The notes: a model not told the origin generated them from the sequence alone. Positions 33,809-43,836 are shown, numbered from the stretch's first letter. The stretch is 64,000 nucleotides of DNA from Agrobacterium sp. RAC06 (GCF_001713475.1 NZ_CP016499.1:3254501-3318500), one strand, 5' to 3'. Made by a program: numbers and translations.

Positions 33809-34450
33809 ATGGCCACTGCGACCGGCATCCTCTGGCTTTCGGTGGCGCTCGGTACCAGCTATCTCTGGATCCTGCCGCGAGAGAAAACCGTGTTCCGGGC
33901 CGTCTGGAAGACGTTGCCTGTCCTGCTGCTCGCCCTCTATGCCTATGCCGTCGGCGCCCATCCGCTGCTGATTGCCGCCCTTTTGTTCGGAGCCCTTGGC
34001 GACTGGTCACTCGCCTTTGAAGGAGACCGAGCCTTTGTCGGTGGTGTCGCCGCCTTTCTCTCGGCTCATATCGCCTATGTGGCCTTGCTCGCGACCCTTA
34101 CCGACCTGGAGATCGCCTTTGCCGAACCCTGGCGGGTGATCGCCGGCGCGCTTGTCGCGATCCTGACCTTCGGCGTACTTATGCGCATCTGGAAGCCTGC
34201 CGGACGATTGGCGCTGCCCATAGGCATTTATGTCTTCTTGTTCATGGTCCTGGTCTGGCTGACGCTCGGTCTCGCCAATCCGGTCGCCTTTGTCGGCGCA
34301 ACGCTCTTCATCCTCTCGGACATCGTGCTGACGATCCGGAAATACTGGACAGGCCCCGATCACCCGATCGATGGCATGGCCGCCTACTTCGTCTGGATGA
34401 CCTATTATGCAGCGCAGGTGATCCTGACGGTGACGCTGTCCGAGGTCTGA
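33809..34450 (+). CDS. YhhN family protein (lysoplasmalogenase-like)
   Basis: A 213-aa integral membrane protein with about seven to eight helices. It matches the YhhN family, in which animal TMEM86 proteins cleave lysoplasmalogen and bacterial homologues are largely uncharacterised. Conserved polar residues lie in GALGDWSLAF and LFILSDIVLTIRKYW. The ending KYWTGPDHPIDGMAAYFVWMTYYAAQVIL is typical. Probably co-transcribed with the EamA gene. Confidence 0.85.
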   Translation: MATATGILWLSVALGTSYLWILPREKTVFRAVWKTLPVLLLALYAYAVGAHPLLIAALLFGALGDWSLAFEGDRAFVGGVAAFLSAHIAYVALLATLTDLEIAFAEPWRVIAGALVAILTFGVLMRIWKPAGRLALPIGIYVFLFMVLVWLTLGLANPVAFVGATLFILSDIVLTIRKYWTGPDHPIDGMAAYFVWMTYYAAQVILTVTLSEV

Positions 34451-34459
34451 ATCGCGGGC

Positions 34460-34882
34460 TTATGCGCCCGGTGCCCAGCCTGGCGGCGCCATTTCGAAGG
34501 CGGAAAAGTCGAAGCCGGGCGCTACGGTACAGCCGACCAGCGTGAATTCGCCGAGACTTTCCGCCGCCTGCCACTCATCGGCATCAATGATTGCCTGAGG
34601 ACGCTGACCGGCCGCGAGATCGAGCCCCAGCACGACCGTCTCCTGCGTCACGCCGTCCTTCGAACGGCGCAGGGCAAGCGGCGCACCGGCATAGTAGTGC
34701 CAGGCCTCGGCGGCATCCTTGACCTTGTGCCAGTGAGACCGTTCGCCGGCCTGCAGGAGATAGTAGATCGCCGTCGAATGGCCGCGGGGCCCGCCGTGTT
34801 CGTCCCGATAGGTTTCCACATACCAGCCGCCCTCGGGATGGCGCTGCATGCCGAGGGTTTCGATGATATCTGCTGCCTGCAT
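34460..34882 (-). CDS. DUF985 cupin-domain protein
   Basis: A 140-aa small beta-barrel protein of the DUF985 cupin family. Seen: MQRHPEGGWYVETYR, STAIYYLL, SHWHKVKDAAEAWHYYAG with His residues that could bind metal, and the terminal TLVGCTVAPGFDFSAFEM. The catalytic function is unknown. It starts 1 nt inside the gloB stop codon (TGATG-type overlap), so it is translationally coupled and may serve thiol metabolism. Confidence 0.9.
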   Translation of the reverse strand: MQAADIIETLGMQRHPEGGWYVETYRDEHGGPRGHSTAIYYLLQAGERSHWHKVKDAAEAWHYYAGAPLALRRSKDGVTQETVVLGLDLAAGQRPQAIIDADEWQAAESLGEFTLVGCTVAPGFDFSAFEMAPPGWAPGA

Positions 34883-35652
34883 CAGAAGGAGTCCTTGCGC
34901 TTGCGGATTTCCGCGAAGACCTCATCATTCGTCGCGCCCTCCATGCCGAGCGTGCGGCGGATATCCGGGTCGCCGGCGCGCAGGAAGGGATTGGTTTCCT
35001 TCTCCAGTCCGATCGTCGTCGGAATGGTGAAATCGCCACGCTTGCGCTGCATTTCGATCAGTTCGACGCGGGATCTGAGCCGGGCATTCTCCGGATCGAC
35101 CGTCAGTGCGAAACGGGCATTCGAGAGTGTGTATTCATGGCCGAAATAGACGATGGTCTCGTCGGGCAGCGCCGCAAGCTTCTGCAGGGAATGCCACATG
35201 TCGAGCGCGGATCGTTCGAAGAGGCGCCCACAGCCAAGGGCGAAGAGCGTGTCGGCGGCAAAGAGCAGCATATCCTCGGGCAGGTAGTAGCAAATATGCC
35301 CCGCAGTGTGGCCCGGCGTCTCGATCACCCGCACCGGCCGCTTGGCGAAGGTGAACTCGTCGCCGTCGCCCACAGTCCGGTCGATGCCGGGAATCGCCGC
35401 CGCCTCGTTGCGCGGGCCGATGATCTCGCAGCCGTATTTTTCCTTCAGTGCCAGATTGGCATCGACATGGTCACCGTGGTGGTGGGTCGTGAAGACATGG
35501 GTGATCGTCCAGCCCCGCTTCTCCGCGGCCGCCACGATCGGATCGAGTTCCGGTGCGTCGATCGACGCCGTCTCGCCGGTTTCCGGGCAATGGAGGAGGA
35601 CGCCGAAGTTGTCACTTCGGCAGAGGAATACCTCGATCTGCAGTGATTTCAT
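34882..35652 (-). CDS. gloB: Hydroxyacylglutathione hydrolase (glyoxalase II)
   Basis: A 256-aa metallo-beta-lactamase-fold hydrolase that releases D-lactate and glutathione in methylglyoxal detoxification. The THHHGDHVD motif (His57, His59, Asp61, His62) gives the binuclear metal site. Other ligands lie in [22 protein letters not shown] and [12 protein letters not shown]. Length and residues are standard. Divergent from the methyltransferase gene; the DUF985 gene follows directly. Confidence 0.95.
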   Translation of the reverse strand: MKSLQIEVFLCRSDNFGVLLHCPETGETASIDAPELDPIVAAAEKRGWTITHVFTTHHHGDHVDANLALKEKYGCEIIGPRNEAAAIPGIDRTVGDGDEFTFAKRPVRVIETPGHTAGHICYYLPEDMLLFAADTLFALGCGRLFERSALDMWHSLQKLAALPDETIVYFGHEYTLSNARFALTVDPENARLRSRVELIEMQRKRGDFTIPTTIGLEKETNPFLRAGDPDIRRTLGMEGATNDEVFAEIRKRKDSF

Positions 35653-35743
35653 TGTTGACCCGCTTTTTTATGTCCCGCCTCGTTGGCGCGAATGTATCCT
35701 CTTGCAGCTTGAAGTCCAAGGATGGGCTGCTAACAATAAGTTC

Positions 35744-36496
35744 ATGCATGTCGATATCGTGGATCTGAGGCAGTTTTATTATACGATGCTCGGCCGAGTG
35801 GCGGAGCAGTCGGTCGCGCTGGCAATATCCTCGGTCTGGGCGCGCCTGCCACAGGAGCGGCTTGTCGGCCTTGGTTACTGTATTCCCTTTCTCGAACGCT
35901 TCCGTGCCGACACCGAGCGCACCATGGCCTTCATGCCGGCGGGGCAGGGAGCGGTGAATTGGCCGGTCGGCGAGCCCTCGGCCACGACGCTCGTCTTCGA
36001 CGAGGAGTTGCCTCTCCCTGATAGTTCGGTCGATCGCGTCCTCATGGTTCATTCACTCGAATTCGCCGAGAACCCGCGGGAGACCTTGAAGGAGGTCTGG
36101 CGGGTGCTCGCCCCCGGCGGCCGCCTCGTCATCGTCGTGCCCAACCGTCGTGGCGTCTGGGCGCGCATGGAGCACACGCCCTTCGGTTCGGGCCGGCCCT
36201 ATTCGCGTGGCCAGCTCACGGCGCTGCTGCGCGAGACCAACTTCACACCCGGTGCCTCGGCAGAGGCCTTGTTCTTCCCGCCGTCGAAGATCCGTGCAGT
36301 CCTCCGCCTTCGCCGAGGCTTCGAGCGGCTTGGTAAGGTACTCTGGCCGGCCTTTTCCGGCGTCATCGTCGTCGAGGCGCAGAAACGGCTCTATCAGGGA
36401 CTGCCCGTTGCCGCGCGTGCCTCCCGCCGCGTCTTTGCGCCGGTGCTCGCACCGCAGGGCGTGCCGACGACCCGCAATCGGTCTCCCGAGGTCTGA
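35744..36496 (+). CDS. Class I SAM-dependent methyltransferase
   Basis: A 250-aa methyltransferase. The start MHVDIVDLRQFYYT at 35744 is preferred; longer frames run over gloB. The SAM-binding core is weak at motif I (LVGLGYCIPFLERFR) but DELPLPDSSVDRVLMVHSLEF, EVWRVLAPGGRLVIVVPN and the NRRGVWARMEHTPFG segment match type 11 methyltransferases. The substrate is unknown. This family is conserved beside gloB in many rhizobia, so it may be linked to the glyoxalase gene. Confidence 0.88.
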   Translation: MHVDIVDLRQFYYTMLGRVAEQSVALAISSVWARLPQERLVGLGYCIPFLERFRADTERTMAFMPAGQGAVNWPVGEPSATTLVFDEELPLPDSSVDRVLMVHSLEFAENPRETLKEVWRVLAPGGRLVIVVPNRRGVWARMEHTPFGSGRPYSRGQLTALLRETNFTPGASAEALFFPPSKIRAVLRLRRGFERLGKVLWPAFSGVIVVEAQKRLYQGLPVAARASRRVFAPVLAPQGVPTTRNRSPEV

Positions 36497-36630
36497 AAAG
36501 CGGAGAGTGTCGGGCGTCCCCTGGACAGGCTGCGGCGCTCGCCCGCCTCGACAAAGCGCGTTTTCCGCAGTAATCCCAATCCCATGTGAAGGGGTGGCCT
36601 CTTGCCATCCAATGGCCGGGAATGCGCCTC

Positions 36631-37734
36631 ATGAACGCCTCGACGAAGCCGACACCCCGTGCCGGGGTCATGGAGATCGCCGCCTATGTTCCTGGCAAGG
36701 ACCATGCGGGCGGGGTTTCCCGCGTCTTCAAGTTGTCGTCCAATGAAACGCCGGTTGGTCCAAGCCCGAAGGCCATGGACGCCTTCCGCATGGCGGCCGA
36801 AACGCTCGAGATCTATCCTGACGGACAGGCGCGCGTGCTGCGTGCTGCGATCGCCGAGGTGCATGGGCTGAACCCGGCCAACATCCTCTGCGGCAATGGT
36901 TCGGGCGAGTTGCTGGCCCTGCTCGCCAACATCTATGTCGGGCCCGGCGACGAAGCCATCATCACCGAACATGGCTTCCTGCTCTATCGGATCCAGATCC
37001 TGGCGGCCGGCGGCACGCCCGTGACGGTCAAGGAAGCCGATCGGCGCGTCGACGTGGATGCAATCCTTGCCGCCGTGACCGAGCGGACGAAAATCGTCTT
37101 CCTCACCAATCCCGGCAATCCGACTGGCACCTATGTGCCCTATGCCGAGATCAAGCGACTGCATGCGGCCTTGCCGGCGCATGTCATCCTCGTGCTCGAC
37201 GCCGCCTATGCGGAATATGTCCGCCGAAACGATTATGAGGCCGGTATCGCGCTCGTGTCTGCCAACCGCAACGTTGTGATGACCCGGACCTTCGCCAAGG
37301 TCTACGGGCTGGCTGCTCTGCGCATCGGCTGGATCTATGGCCCCGCCGAGATCATCGACACGCTGAACCGGGTGCGCGGGCCGTTCAACATCAACACGCC
37401 GGCACTTCTCGCCGGGGCTGCCGCCATGCACGACCAGGCGCATGTGGCGAAAGCCGTCGAGCATAACCAGGTCTGGCTCGCCCGGGTCTCGGAAGCGCTC
37501 ACCGCCCTTGGCCTCGAGGTCACGCCCTCGGTCACCAATTTCATCCTGATCCACTTCCCTGACCAGGACGGAAAGCGCGCGTCTGATGCCGATGCCTTCC
37601 TGACTTCGTGCGGCTTCGTCTTGCGCGCCGTCTCGTCCTATGGTTTTCCCAATGCACTCCGCATGACGATCGGCAGCGAGGAGGCCAATACCGGCGTCAT
37701 CACTGCCCTCACCGAATTCATGGAACGCACCTGA
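36631..37734 (+). CDS. hisC: Histidinol-phosphate aminotransferase
   Basis: A 367-aa PLP aminotransferase of class I/II. Signature parts: [15 protein letters not shown], the PLP lysine Lys223 in [17 protein letters not shown], and [12 protein letters not shown]. HisC converts imidazole acetol phosphate and glutamate in histidine synthesis; this branch can also use aromatic substrates, fitting its coupling with tyrC. The start [10 protein letters not shown] at 36631 avoids the overlapping frame from 36586. Its stop overlaps the tyrC start (TGATG). Confidence 0.92.
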   Translation: MNASTKPTPRAGVMEIAAYVPGKDHAGGVSRVFKLSSNETPVGPSPKAMDAFRMAAETLEIYPDGQARVLRAAIAEVHGLNPANILCGNGSGELLALLANIYVGPGDEAIITEHGFLLYRIQILAAGGTPVTVKEADRRVDVDAILAAVTERTKIVFLTNPGNPTGTYVPYAEIKRLHAALPAHVILVLDAAYAEYVRRNDYEAGIALVSANRNVVMTRTFAKVYGLAALRIGWIYGPAEIIDTLNRVRGPFNINTPALLAGAAAMHDQAHVAKAVEHNQVWLARVSEALTALGLEVTPSVTNFILIHFPDQDGKRASDADAFLTSCGFVLRAVSSYGFPNALRMTIGSEEANTGVITALTEFMERT

Positions 37735-38657
37735 TGTCTGAAATCCTGTTCGACCGCATCGCCCTGATCGGTATCGGCCTCATCGGCTCGTCGATTGCCC
37801 GCGACGTGAAGAAGCTCGGGCTGGCTAAAGAGGTCGTCATCTCGACCCGCAGCGCCGAGACGCTGAAGCGGGCAGAAGAACTGGAGCTCGGTACTGCTTA
37901 TGTCGGGTCTGCCGCCGAGGCGGTCAAGGATGCCGATCTCGTCATCGTCTCCGTTCCCGTCGGCGCTTCGGAAGCGGTCGCCAAACAGATCGCGCCCAAC
38001 CTGAAGCTGGGCGCCATCGTCACTGATGTCGGCTCGACCAAGGCATCCGTCATCGCGCAGATGGCGCCGCATATGCCAGACGGTGTGCATTTCATTCCCG
38101 GTCATCCGCTGGCGGGTACGGAGAAGTCCGGTCCCGACGCCGGTTTTCCCGGCCTGTTCAAGGGGCGCTGGTGCATCTTCACGCCGCTCGAAGGTACGGA
38201 CGCGCAGGCGATGGCCCGTCTGCGCGGCTTCTGGGAGGCGCTGGGATCGATGTGTGACGAGATGGATGCGCAGCACCACGACAAGGTGCTGGCCATCGTC
38301 TCGCATCTGCCGCATATCATCGCCTACAACATCGTCGGCACGGCGGACGATCTGGAGGCCGTGACGGAATCGGAAGTCATCAAGTATTCCGCTTCGGGTT
38401 TCCGCGACTTCACCCGTCTGGCCGCTTCCGATCCGACCATGTGGCGGGATGTCTGCCTGCACAACAAGGATGCGATCCTCGAAATGCTGGCACGGTTTTC
38501 GGAGGATCTCGCCTATCTACAGCGGGCGATCCGTTGGGGCGAGGGCGACAAGCTGTTCGAACTCTTCTCGCGCACCCGCACCATCCGCCGCTCGATCGTC
38601 CAGGCAGGCCAGGATGTCGATGTGCCGGACTTCGGCCGTCACGCGCTCGACAAGTGA
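37734..38657 (+). CDS. tyrC: Prephenate/arogenate (cyclohexadienyl) dehydrogenase
   Basis: A 307-aa NAD(P)-dependent dehydrogenase for tyrosine synthesis. The Rossmann start IALIGIGLIGSSIARDVKK gives the nucleotide fold; PGHPLAGTEKSGPDAGF and the later HLPHIIAYNIV carry the substrate His and Arg regions. The ATG at 37734 follows the hisC stop directly (overlap of 1 nt). hisC-tyrC as a pair is a common alphaproteobacterial layout that allows HisC to serve tyrosine/phenylalanine transamination as well. It is convergent with the DUF2125 gene. Confidence 0.93.
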   Translation: MSEILFDRIALIGIGLIGSSIARDVKKLGLAKEVVISTRSAETLKRAEELELGTAYVGSAAEAVKDADLVIVSVPVGASEAVAKQIAPNLKLGAIVTDVGSTKASVIAQMAPHMPDGVHFIPGHPLAGTEKSGPDAGFPGLFKGRWCIFTPLEGTDAQAMARLRGFWEALGSMCDEMDAQHHDKVLAIVSHLPHIIAYNIVGTADDLEAVTESEVIKYSASGFRDFTRLAASDPTMWRDVCLHNKDAILEMLARFSEDLAYLQRAIRWGEGDKLFELFSRTRTIRRSIVQAGQDVDVPDFGRHALDK

Positions 38658-38672
38658 GCCAATCCCGCCGCC

Positions 38673-39683
38673 TCAGAGGGGCGGGATCTGTCCAAGCGGG
38701 ATGAAGCCGAGCGATGCCACGCCATTCTGGATGGTGATCTCGGCTTCGCTGTCGTCGCGGCCGAAGGCGAGTGCCCGCAGCACGTTGGCGACATTGTCGA
38801 TCATGTCTGATTGCTCGGGATAAGCCGTCTTCACAGCATCGCGCCAGGCACGGATTTGCTCGACCTGCAACTTGATCCGCCCGGAGATCAGGCCGTCCTC
38901 ACCCACCTCGAAGGGGCCACTCAGCGTCAGGACGCGGCCTTCACCCATGTCGATCACCATGCGACGAATTTCGCCCCTCGTGCCGTAGAGCTTCTGCTCC
39001 TGTGCCACACGCGGATCGAGCAATCCGCCCTTGTCGGCAAAGGTGGCGTCGAGGCTCGCCGCCACGGGTGGAAGCGCGATCTGGGTGCCGTCGATCGAGA
39101 CCGAGACATCGCGCACCAGCGTCGCGTAGTCGAGATTGCCTTCGTTCTGGCGGACATGCGACTGGGCGCTCGGCGCCGTCATCTGCACCTGCAGGTTCGA
39201 CACGGTGGAGGTGACCGTCGCGCTGAGCCCTTCCATCATCAGCGAACTGCGCGACAGGCCTGATAGTCCGATGCGGAAGCTCGACTGCATGTTGGTCCAG
39301 TCCAGCGCCGTGTTGAAGCCGAGTGCCGAGCGGATTTCCGCCGGCCCGTCCAGTTCCCAGACGATATGGCCAGGATTGTAGATCTGGGCTGCGGCGCGCA
39401 TCGGGCCGAAGGAGGCGGCCACACCCTGGAAGTGATCGTCGAAGGCAAGTCGCGTGCAATTCAGCCGGAAGCGGAAAGGATAGCCGCCAAGCGTCGCATC
39501 CTCGCAGGTTGCGGTCACGCCTGCCGGATTTCCGCCGCCGAAGAAGGTCAGAATGCGTTTCTTCAGAAATTCCGCAGCAAAATACCAGCCGACACTATAG
39601 ACAGCGATGACGAGGACGATCAAAACGCCGAGCCGGACAACCTTTCGGCTGATCGTGCTTTCCGGCGCGGTCGACATGGCCAT
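38673..39683 (-). CDS. DUF2125 inner-membrane protein
   Basis: A 336-aa protein with one N-terminal membrane helix (about residues 14-36, LGVLIVLVIAVYSVGWYF) and a long periplasmic part typical of DUF2125: CEDATLGGYPFRFRLNC, then LDGPAEIRSALGFNTALDW and VRMVIDMGEGRVLTLSG-like segments. The function of the family is unknown; it may act in the envelope. It follows the opposite orientation to tyrC, and its 5' end is divergent from the ChaC-like gene. Confidence 0.85.
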   Translation of the reverse strand: MAMSTAPESTISRKVVRLGVLIVLVIAVYSVGWYFAAEFLKKRILTFFGGGNPAGVTATCEDATLGGYPFRFRLNCTRLAFDDHFQGVAASFGPMRAAAQIYNPGHIVWELDGPAEIRSALGFNTALDWTNMQSSFRIGLSGLSRSSLMMEGLSATVTSTVSNLQVQMTAPSAQSHVRQNEGNLDYATLVRDVSVSIDGTQIALPPVAASLDATFADKGGLLDPRVAQEQKLYGTRGEIRRMVIDMGEGRVLTLSGPFEVGEDGLISGRIKLQVEQIRAWRDAVKTAYPEQSDMIDNVANVLRALAFGRDDSEAEITIQNGVASLGFIPLGQIPPL

Positions 39684-39733
39684 GGGATGCTCCTCGTTGC
39701 GATCACTTCACGTGTCTTGGATTGGCGTGCGAT

Positions 39734-40261
39734 ATGGACGAATTTTGGGTCTTTGGCTACGGATCGCTGATGTGGAATCCGGGCTTTCCCTATGAAGAAA
39801 GAGTGCTTGCCCGGCTCGGCGGCTATCGTCGTTCCCTCTGTGTCCGCTCCTATGTTCACCGCGGAACCGAAGAGCGCCCTGGACTGGTCCTCGGGCTCGA
39901 CCGGGGCGGCTCCTGCAAGGGCGTCGCGTTCCGTGTCGCGCCATCTTCGTGGCAATCCACCGTTGACTATCTGCGCGAACGCGAACTCGTCACCAGCGTC
40001 TATCTTGAGCGCCACGTCCGCACCACGTTGGCCGACGGCCGCTCCGTAAGGGCACTCACCTACGTGATCGACCGGGCCCACCCGCAATATGCAGGCGCCG
40101 TCACGGTCGAGGAGGCGGCGCAGATCGTCGAGGGCGCCGTCGGTCGCTCGGGTCCCAATCCGGTCTATGTCGCCAACACCGTCGCCCATCTCAGGGAAAT
40201 CGGCATCCGTGACCACTGGCTCGAGAGCGTGGCTTCCGCCATCACCGCGAACGGAGCCTGA
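39734..40261 (+). CDS. ChaC-like gamma-glutamylcyclotransferase
   Basis: A 175-aa enzyme with the ChaC-type opening FGYGSLMWNPGFPYEERV and SLCVRSYVHRGTEERPGLVLGLDRGGSC; the middle EREL segment holds the catalytic Glu region (YLRERELVTSVYLERHV). Such enzymes cleave glutathione to 5-oxoproline and Cys-Gly. The start MDEFWVFG at 39734 fits. Convergent with plsC. Confidence 0.9.
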   Translation: MDEFWVFGYGSLMWNPGFPYEERVLARLGGYRRSLCVRSYVHRGTEERPGLVLGLDRGGSCKGVAFRVAPSSWQSTVDYLRERELVTSVYLERHVRTTLADGRSVRALTYVIDRAHPQYAGAVTVEEAAQIVEGAVGRSGPNPVYVANTVAHLREIGIRDHWLESVASAITANGA

Positions 40262-40292
40262 AGCCCCACACGTATTCCCGTGTTGAATGCGT

Positions 40293-41078
40293 TCAGAGTG
40301 CTCCGAGTTCCTTCAGCCTGTTCACGGCCGTGGGAGGCAGCGGCAGATGCGGGTTGTCCTTGGCCGTCTTGATCAGCAATTCGTCGCTTGCCGCCTCCAG
40401 GCGTTCCATCAGGGTTGCCTGCATGACATCGGGATCGAGACCCGGCTCGATCGGCGGCAGGATGCGGACGACGAAGTGACCCGGAAAGCGTAGGAACTTG
40501 CGGCGCGGCCAGAAGAGGCCGGGATGCATGGCGACGGGCACGACGGGCACGTTGATGTCGCGGTAGAGACGGGCGATGCCATATTTGTATTCCGGCGGCG
40601 CACCCGGCGGACGGCGGGTGCCCTCGGGATAGATGATCAGTTGTCGGCCATTGGCCATTTCCACCTTGGTCCGCTCGATGACCTGCGCCATGACCTTGCC
40701 CTTGGCGCCGCGATTGACCGGGATCATCCGCTGCTTGGCGACATACCAGCCGAAGACCGGGATCCACATCAGTTCCCGCTTCAGGATATAGACCGGATCA
40801 TCCAGCCAGGGCAGCAGCGCATAGGTGTCCCAGAAGGACTGGTGCTTCGGCGCCAGGATGTAGCCGCCGTTCTTCGGAATGTTCTCCAGCCCCTCGACCG
40901 TAAACGTCGTGCCGACGATCTTCTCCATCAGCCAGTGATTGGCGCGCGCCCAGTCCTTCGGCACGAAGAAGGCCTTCTTGCGCGGCAAGAGGAAGTAGAT
41001 CGGAAACAGCACGATCATCCGGATGATGATGTTCGCGTAAAAGGCGATGTTGAAGATGATGGAACGCAGGGCAATCAT
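40293..41078 (-). CDS. plsC: 1-acyl-sn-glycerol-3-phosphate acyltransferase
   Basis: A 261-aa membrane-bound acyltransferase of phospholipid synthesis that makes phosphatidic acid. The N-terminal hydrophobic region (residues 6-32) is followed by the HxxxxD motif HQSFWDT (His79, Asp84) and the YPEGTRRPPG motif. Length is normal. No other phospholipid gene lies adjacent. Confidence 0.94.
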   Translation of the reverse strand: MIALRSIIFNIAFYANIIIRMIVLFPIYFLLPRKKAFFVPKDWARANHWLMEKIVGTTFTVEGLENIPKNGGYILAPKHQSFWDTYALLPWLDDPVYILKRELMWIPVFGWYVAKQRMIPVNRGAKGKVMAQVIERTKVEMANGRQLIIYPEGTRRPPGAPPEYKYGIARLYRDINVPVVPVAMHPGLFWPRRKFLRFPGHFVVRILPPIEPGLDPDVMQATLMERLEAASDELLIKTAKDNPHLPLPPTAVNRLKELGAL

Positions 41079-41159
41079 GATCTGGAGCTCTCGAGGGCGG
41101 GCGAAACCGTCATTAGAGCAAAAGTCCCGCCAGCAAAAGCGCTAGCTTCTTCTTGCTGG

Positions 41160-41891
41160 TCAGGATGTGCGTCCAGATTCGGTGATTTCGCCGTCCGGGC
41201 GCAGGCCCTGATCCCGGCTCCATCCGGTCACGCCCCTAACATAGGCAATCACCGTCTTTCCGTATTCGGCCAGCATGGTGCGCATCGCATCCGGCTCGCT
41301 GTACCAAGCGCGCGTCTTTAGATCGGCATTGACCACGGGATAGCCGATGAATTCGGTCTCCGGATCGCTGCGGCGCAACTCCATCAGGCTGCGTGAAAGA
41401 TGGTAGTTGCTGGTGACGACCAGGATGGAGCGATAGCCCTTGTCGCGGATCCAGATCGCCGTCTCGTTGGCATTGCCGATCGTGTCGATCGCGGCGTAAC
41501 CGATGTCGACGCAGCATTCGAAGATGTCAGGCGAGGTGCGCGTCGCCTTGCGGATCTGCCCTGCGGTGGTCGAGGGATTGACCCCCGAGATCAGAAGTCT
41601 TTCGCCGTAGCCGCGCTTCAGAAGATCGATCGCCTGCTCGATGCGCTGGTAACCTCCGGTCAGAACGACGATCGCATCCGCCTTCACCGTCTCGGGTGGC
41701 CGCATGTTACTCACCGAATCAGCGAAGATCAGAAAACCGGCCACCAGCACCGCGGCGCTGAGGATCACCAGCATCCCGCCATAGCGCAAAGCCCGGCGTA
41801 TCAGGCCTTTGCGCGCAAAGAGGCCGTCTCCGGAAGGAGGGCGGCCGCCGTCACGCAGCGGTTGATTCGAGGTCATCCGATCCATGCTCAT
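41160..41891 (-). CDS. YdcF/DUF218 family membrane protein (ElyC/SanA-like)
   Basis: A 243-aa protein with one N-terminal membrane segment (about residues 42-62) and a DUF218 domain. DAIVVLTGGYQRIEQAIDLL opens it, then GERLLISGVN and NANETAIWIRDKGYRSILVVTSNYH. Homologues such as ElyC and SanA affect peptidoglycan or vancomycin tolerance; the biochemical function is unknown. The start is uncertain: 41891 (ATG) is chosen; GTG at 41918 is possible. It lies between plsC and ftsX, all on the minus strand. Confidence 0.85.
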   Translation of the reverse strand: MSMDRMTSNQPLRDGGRPPSGDGLFARKGLIRRALRYGGMLVILSAAVLVAGFLIFADSVSNMRPPETVKADAIVVLTGGYQRIEQAIDLLKRGYGERLLISGVNPSTTAGQIRKATRTSPDIFECCVDIGYAAIDTIGNANETAIWIRDKGYRSILVVTSNYHLSRSLMELRRSDPETEFIGYPVVNADLKTRAWYSEPDAMRTMLAEYGKTVIAYVRGVTGWSRDQGLRPDGEITESGRTS

Positions 41892-41961
41892 AGCCCGTGA
41901 ATAGCCGGGATTTCCCACAGCGAACAGGCGGCTTTAAGGCAAGTCAACATGCGAGATTTCG

Positions 41962-42984
41962 TCAATCGTCGAGAAGGCCGTCCGTGCGGGCCGGATCGGA
42001 GCGAATGAGATCGATTTCATAGATCGTGCGCATGACCGTCAGGCGCGCGGTAATGGTGGTCAGAAGCGCAATCACGATCATCGTCGCGAAGATGCCGAGA
42101 TAGCCGCCCCAGCCGATCGTGAAGGTGCCAAACAGTGCCGTCGCCTGGTCGCTTTCCGGGGTTGCCAGCGACCGGCTTTGCCAGAAACTGGCAAGCGCAA
42201 AAAAGCTTGCTGCCAGCACCGCCCCGACGGCGGCGCCCTTCATGCTGATCTTCAGAAAGTGTTTCTGAAATTCCTGGGCGACGAAGCTGCCCTCGGCGCC
42301 GACGAAATGCAGCACTTCGATGATGTGGCGGTTGCCTGACAAAGCGCCGCGCGTCGCAAAAACCACCGTCAGCACCATGGCCGTGAAGACGAGGATCAGG
42401 ATGCCCGAGCCGATCAGCACCGTCGTGCGCGCCATCTGCACCAACCGGTCCACCCAGGTGCGGTGATCGTCGAGGAAGGCCTGTGGCACTTCTTCATTCA
42501 GGAGCGCGCGCATGGCGTCGAAGTCGGGCGGATTGGTCTCGTCGATGGTAATGACGATTAGCCGAGGAACGGGGAGGTCTTCGAGGTTGAGCCCCGTGCC
42601 GAGCCAGGGTTCGAGCAGGCGCGCGGTCGCTCCGTCGTCCATGATCTGGCCGTCGCGGGTTCCAACGAAGGTGAGCGCCAGATCGCGCGCCTTGACGAGG
42701 GCGGCCCCCATGTCGAGGCCTTCTTCGGGTTTGATCTGGATGGTGATCTCGCGAGAGATCTGGCTTTGCCAGCCGGCGGCCGTGGCGCGGACCATGGAAA
42801 CGCCGCCCAGCGTCAGGCAGGCGAGGAAGGCCATGATGGCGATCACCACCATCAGCGCATTGCCCTGGATGTTGGATGGCGGCAGGATCGGGCCTGTTGG
42901 CCTCACCGTCATCTCGACGCGGCGCTTCTTCTGACCAGGGGTCTGGTTAGCGTTCTGATTGGGGTTCTGGGTGATCTCATTCAT
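41962..42984 (-). CDS. ftsX: Cell division protein FtsX
   Basis: A 340-aa permease-like membrane subunit of FtsEX, which signals from the divisome to periplasmic peptidoglycan hydrolases. A poorly conserved 40-residue Asn/Gln-rich N-terminus precedes the first helix (ALMVVIAIMAFLACLTLGG). A periplasmic loop follows, then three helices (LIGSGILILVFTAMVLTVVFA, FFALASFWQ and IFATMIVIALLTTITAR). It overlaps ftsE by 8 nt, so the two are coupled. Confidence 0.95.
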   Translation of the reverse strand: MNEITQNPNQNANQTPGQKKRRVEMTVRPTGPILPPSNIQGNALMVVIAIMAFLACLTLGGVSMVRATAAGWQSQISREITIQIKPEEGLDMGAALVKARDLALTFVGTRDGQIMDDGATARLLEPWLGTGLNLEDLPVPRLIVITIDETNPPDFDAMRALLNEEVPQAFLDDHRTWVDRLVQMARTTVLIGSGILILVFTAMVLTVVFATRGALSGNRHIIEVLHFVGAEGSFVAQEFQKHFLKISMKGAAVGAVLAASFFALASFWQSRSLATPESDQATALFGTFTIGWGGYLGIFATMIVIALLTTITARLTVMRTIYEIDLIRSDPARTDGLLDD

Positions 42985-43636
42985 AGATGTCGAGCCGCCC
43001 GTCGGTCAGGATCATCCGGCGCGCATCCACCTGGTCCATCAATGCGAGATCGTGGGTGGCGATCACCACCGCGGTGCCGAGACGGTTGAGTTCCAGGAAA
43101 AGGCTCAAGAGCCTGCGCGCCATCGGCGGGTCTACATTGCCCGTCGGCTCGTCGGCGAGCAGGATTTCCGGCCGGTCGATCAGAGCGCGGGCGATCGCCA
43201 CGCGCTGCTTCTCGCCGCCCGAGAGCACTGGCGGCAGCACATTGATGCGCTCGCCGAGGCCCACCCATTTCAAGAGTTCGATGACATCCTGCTTGTAGGT
43301 CTGCTCGGCCTTGCCGCGTACGCGCAAGGGAAGCGCCACGTTCTCATAGGTCGTCAGGTGGTCGAGCAGGCGGAAATCCTGAAAGACGATGCCGACGCGA
43401 CGGCGCAGCATCGGCAGCTCATTGCGGGGTATGCTGGTGATGTCGCGGCCGAAGCTCTTGATCAGTCCGCGCGTCGGCTGCAGCGACATGAAGAGCAGGC
43501 GCAGAAGCGTCGTCTTGCCGGCGCCCGACGGCCCGGTCAGGAACTGGAAGGATCCCTTCGGCAGGTCGAAGGTCAGGTCGCGGAGGATCTCCGGTCCCAT
43601 CCCATAGCGCAGGCCGACATTTTCGAAATGGATCAA
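42977..43636 (-). CDS. ftsE: Cell division ATP-binding protein FtsE
   Basis: ABC ATPase (219 aa) of the FtsEX complex. Walker A GPSGAGKTTLLRLLF, signature LSGGEKQRVAIARAL and Walker B ILLADEPTGNVDPP are intact. The start is the TTG at 43636 giving LIHFENVGLRYG (Met in the product), which matches family length; an upstream ATG at 43705 would add 23 residues of low-complexity Arg/Thr with no ribosome site. No strong Shine-Dalgarno is seen at the TTG either, so the start needs proof. Confidence 0.9.
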   Translation of the reverse strand: MIHFENVGLRYGMGPEILRDLTFDLPKGSFQFLTGPSGAGKTTLLRLLFMSLQPTRGLIKSFGRDITSIPRNELPMLRRRVGIVFQDFRLLDHLTTYENVALPLRVRGKAEQTYKQDVIELLKWVGLGERINVLPPVLSGGEKQRVAIARALIDRPEILLADEPTGNVDPPMARRLLSLFLELNRLGTAVVIATHDLALMDQVDARRMILTDGRLDIYE

Positions 43637-43836
43637 AGGGGGCCCAGTCTGACGTGTCCGAGGTCTGGGGCGCGTAAACGACGATCGTAAACGGCCGGTA
43701 AACATGCCCCGGGGCGCCGGGCTTTCTCAGCCGTCTTTCCGAAGCATTAACCAATTGAATTTACGACTGGTGAGGATTCGTTTCAACCGCCGACTTTCGG
43801 GGTATCCGATTTTGGCTGTGCGAAAGGTCCGCACAC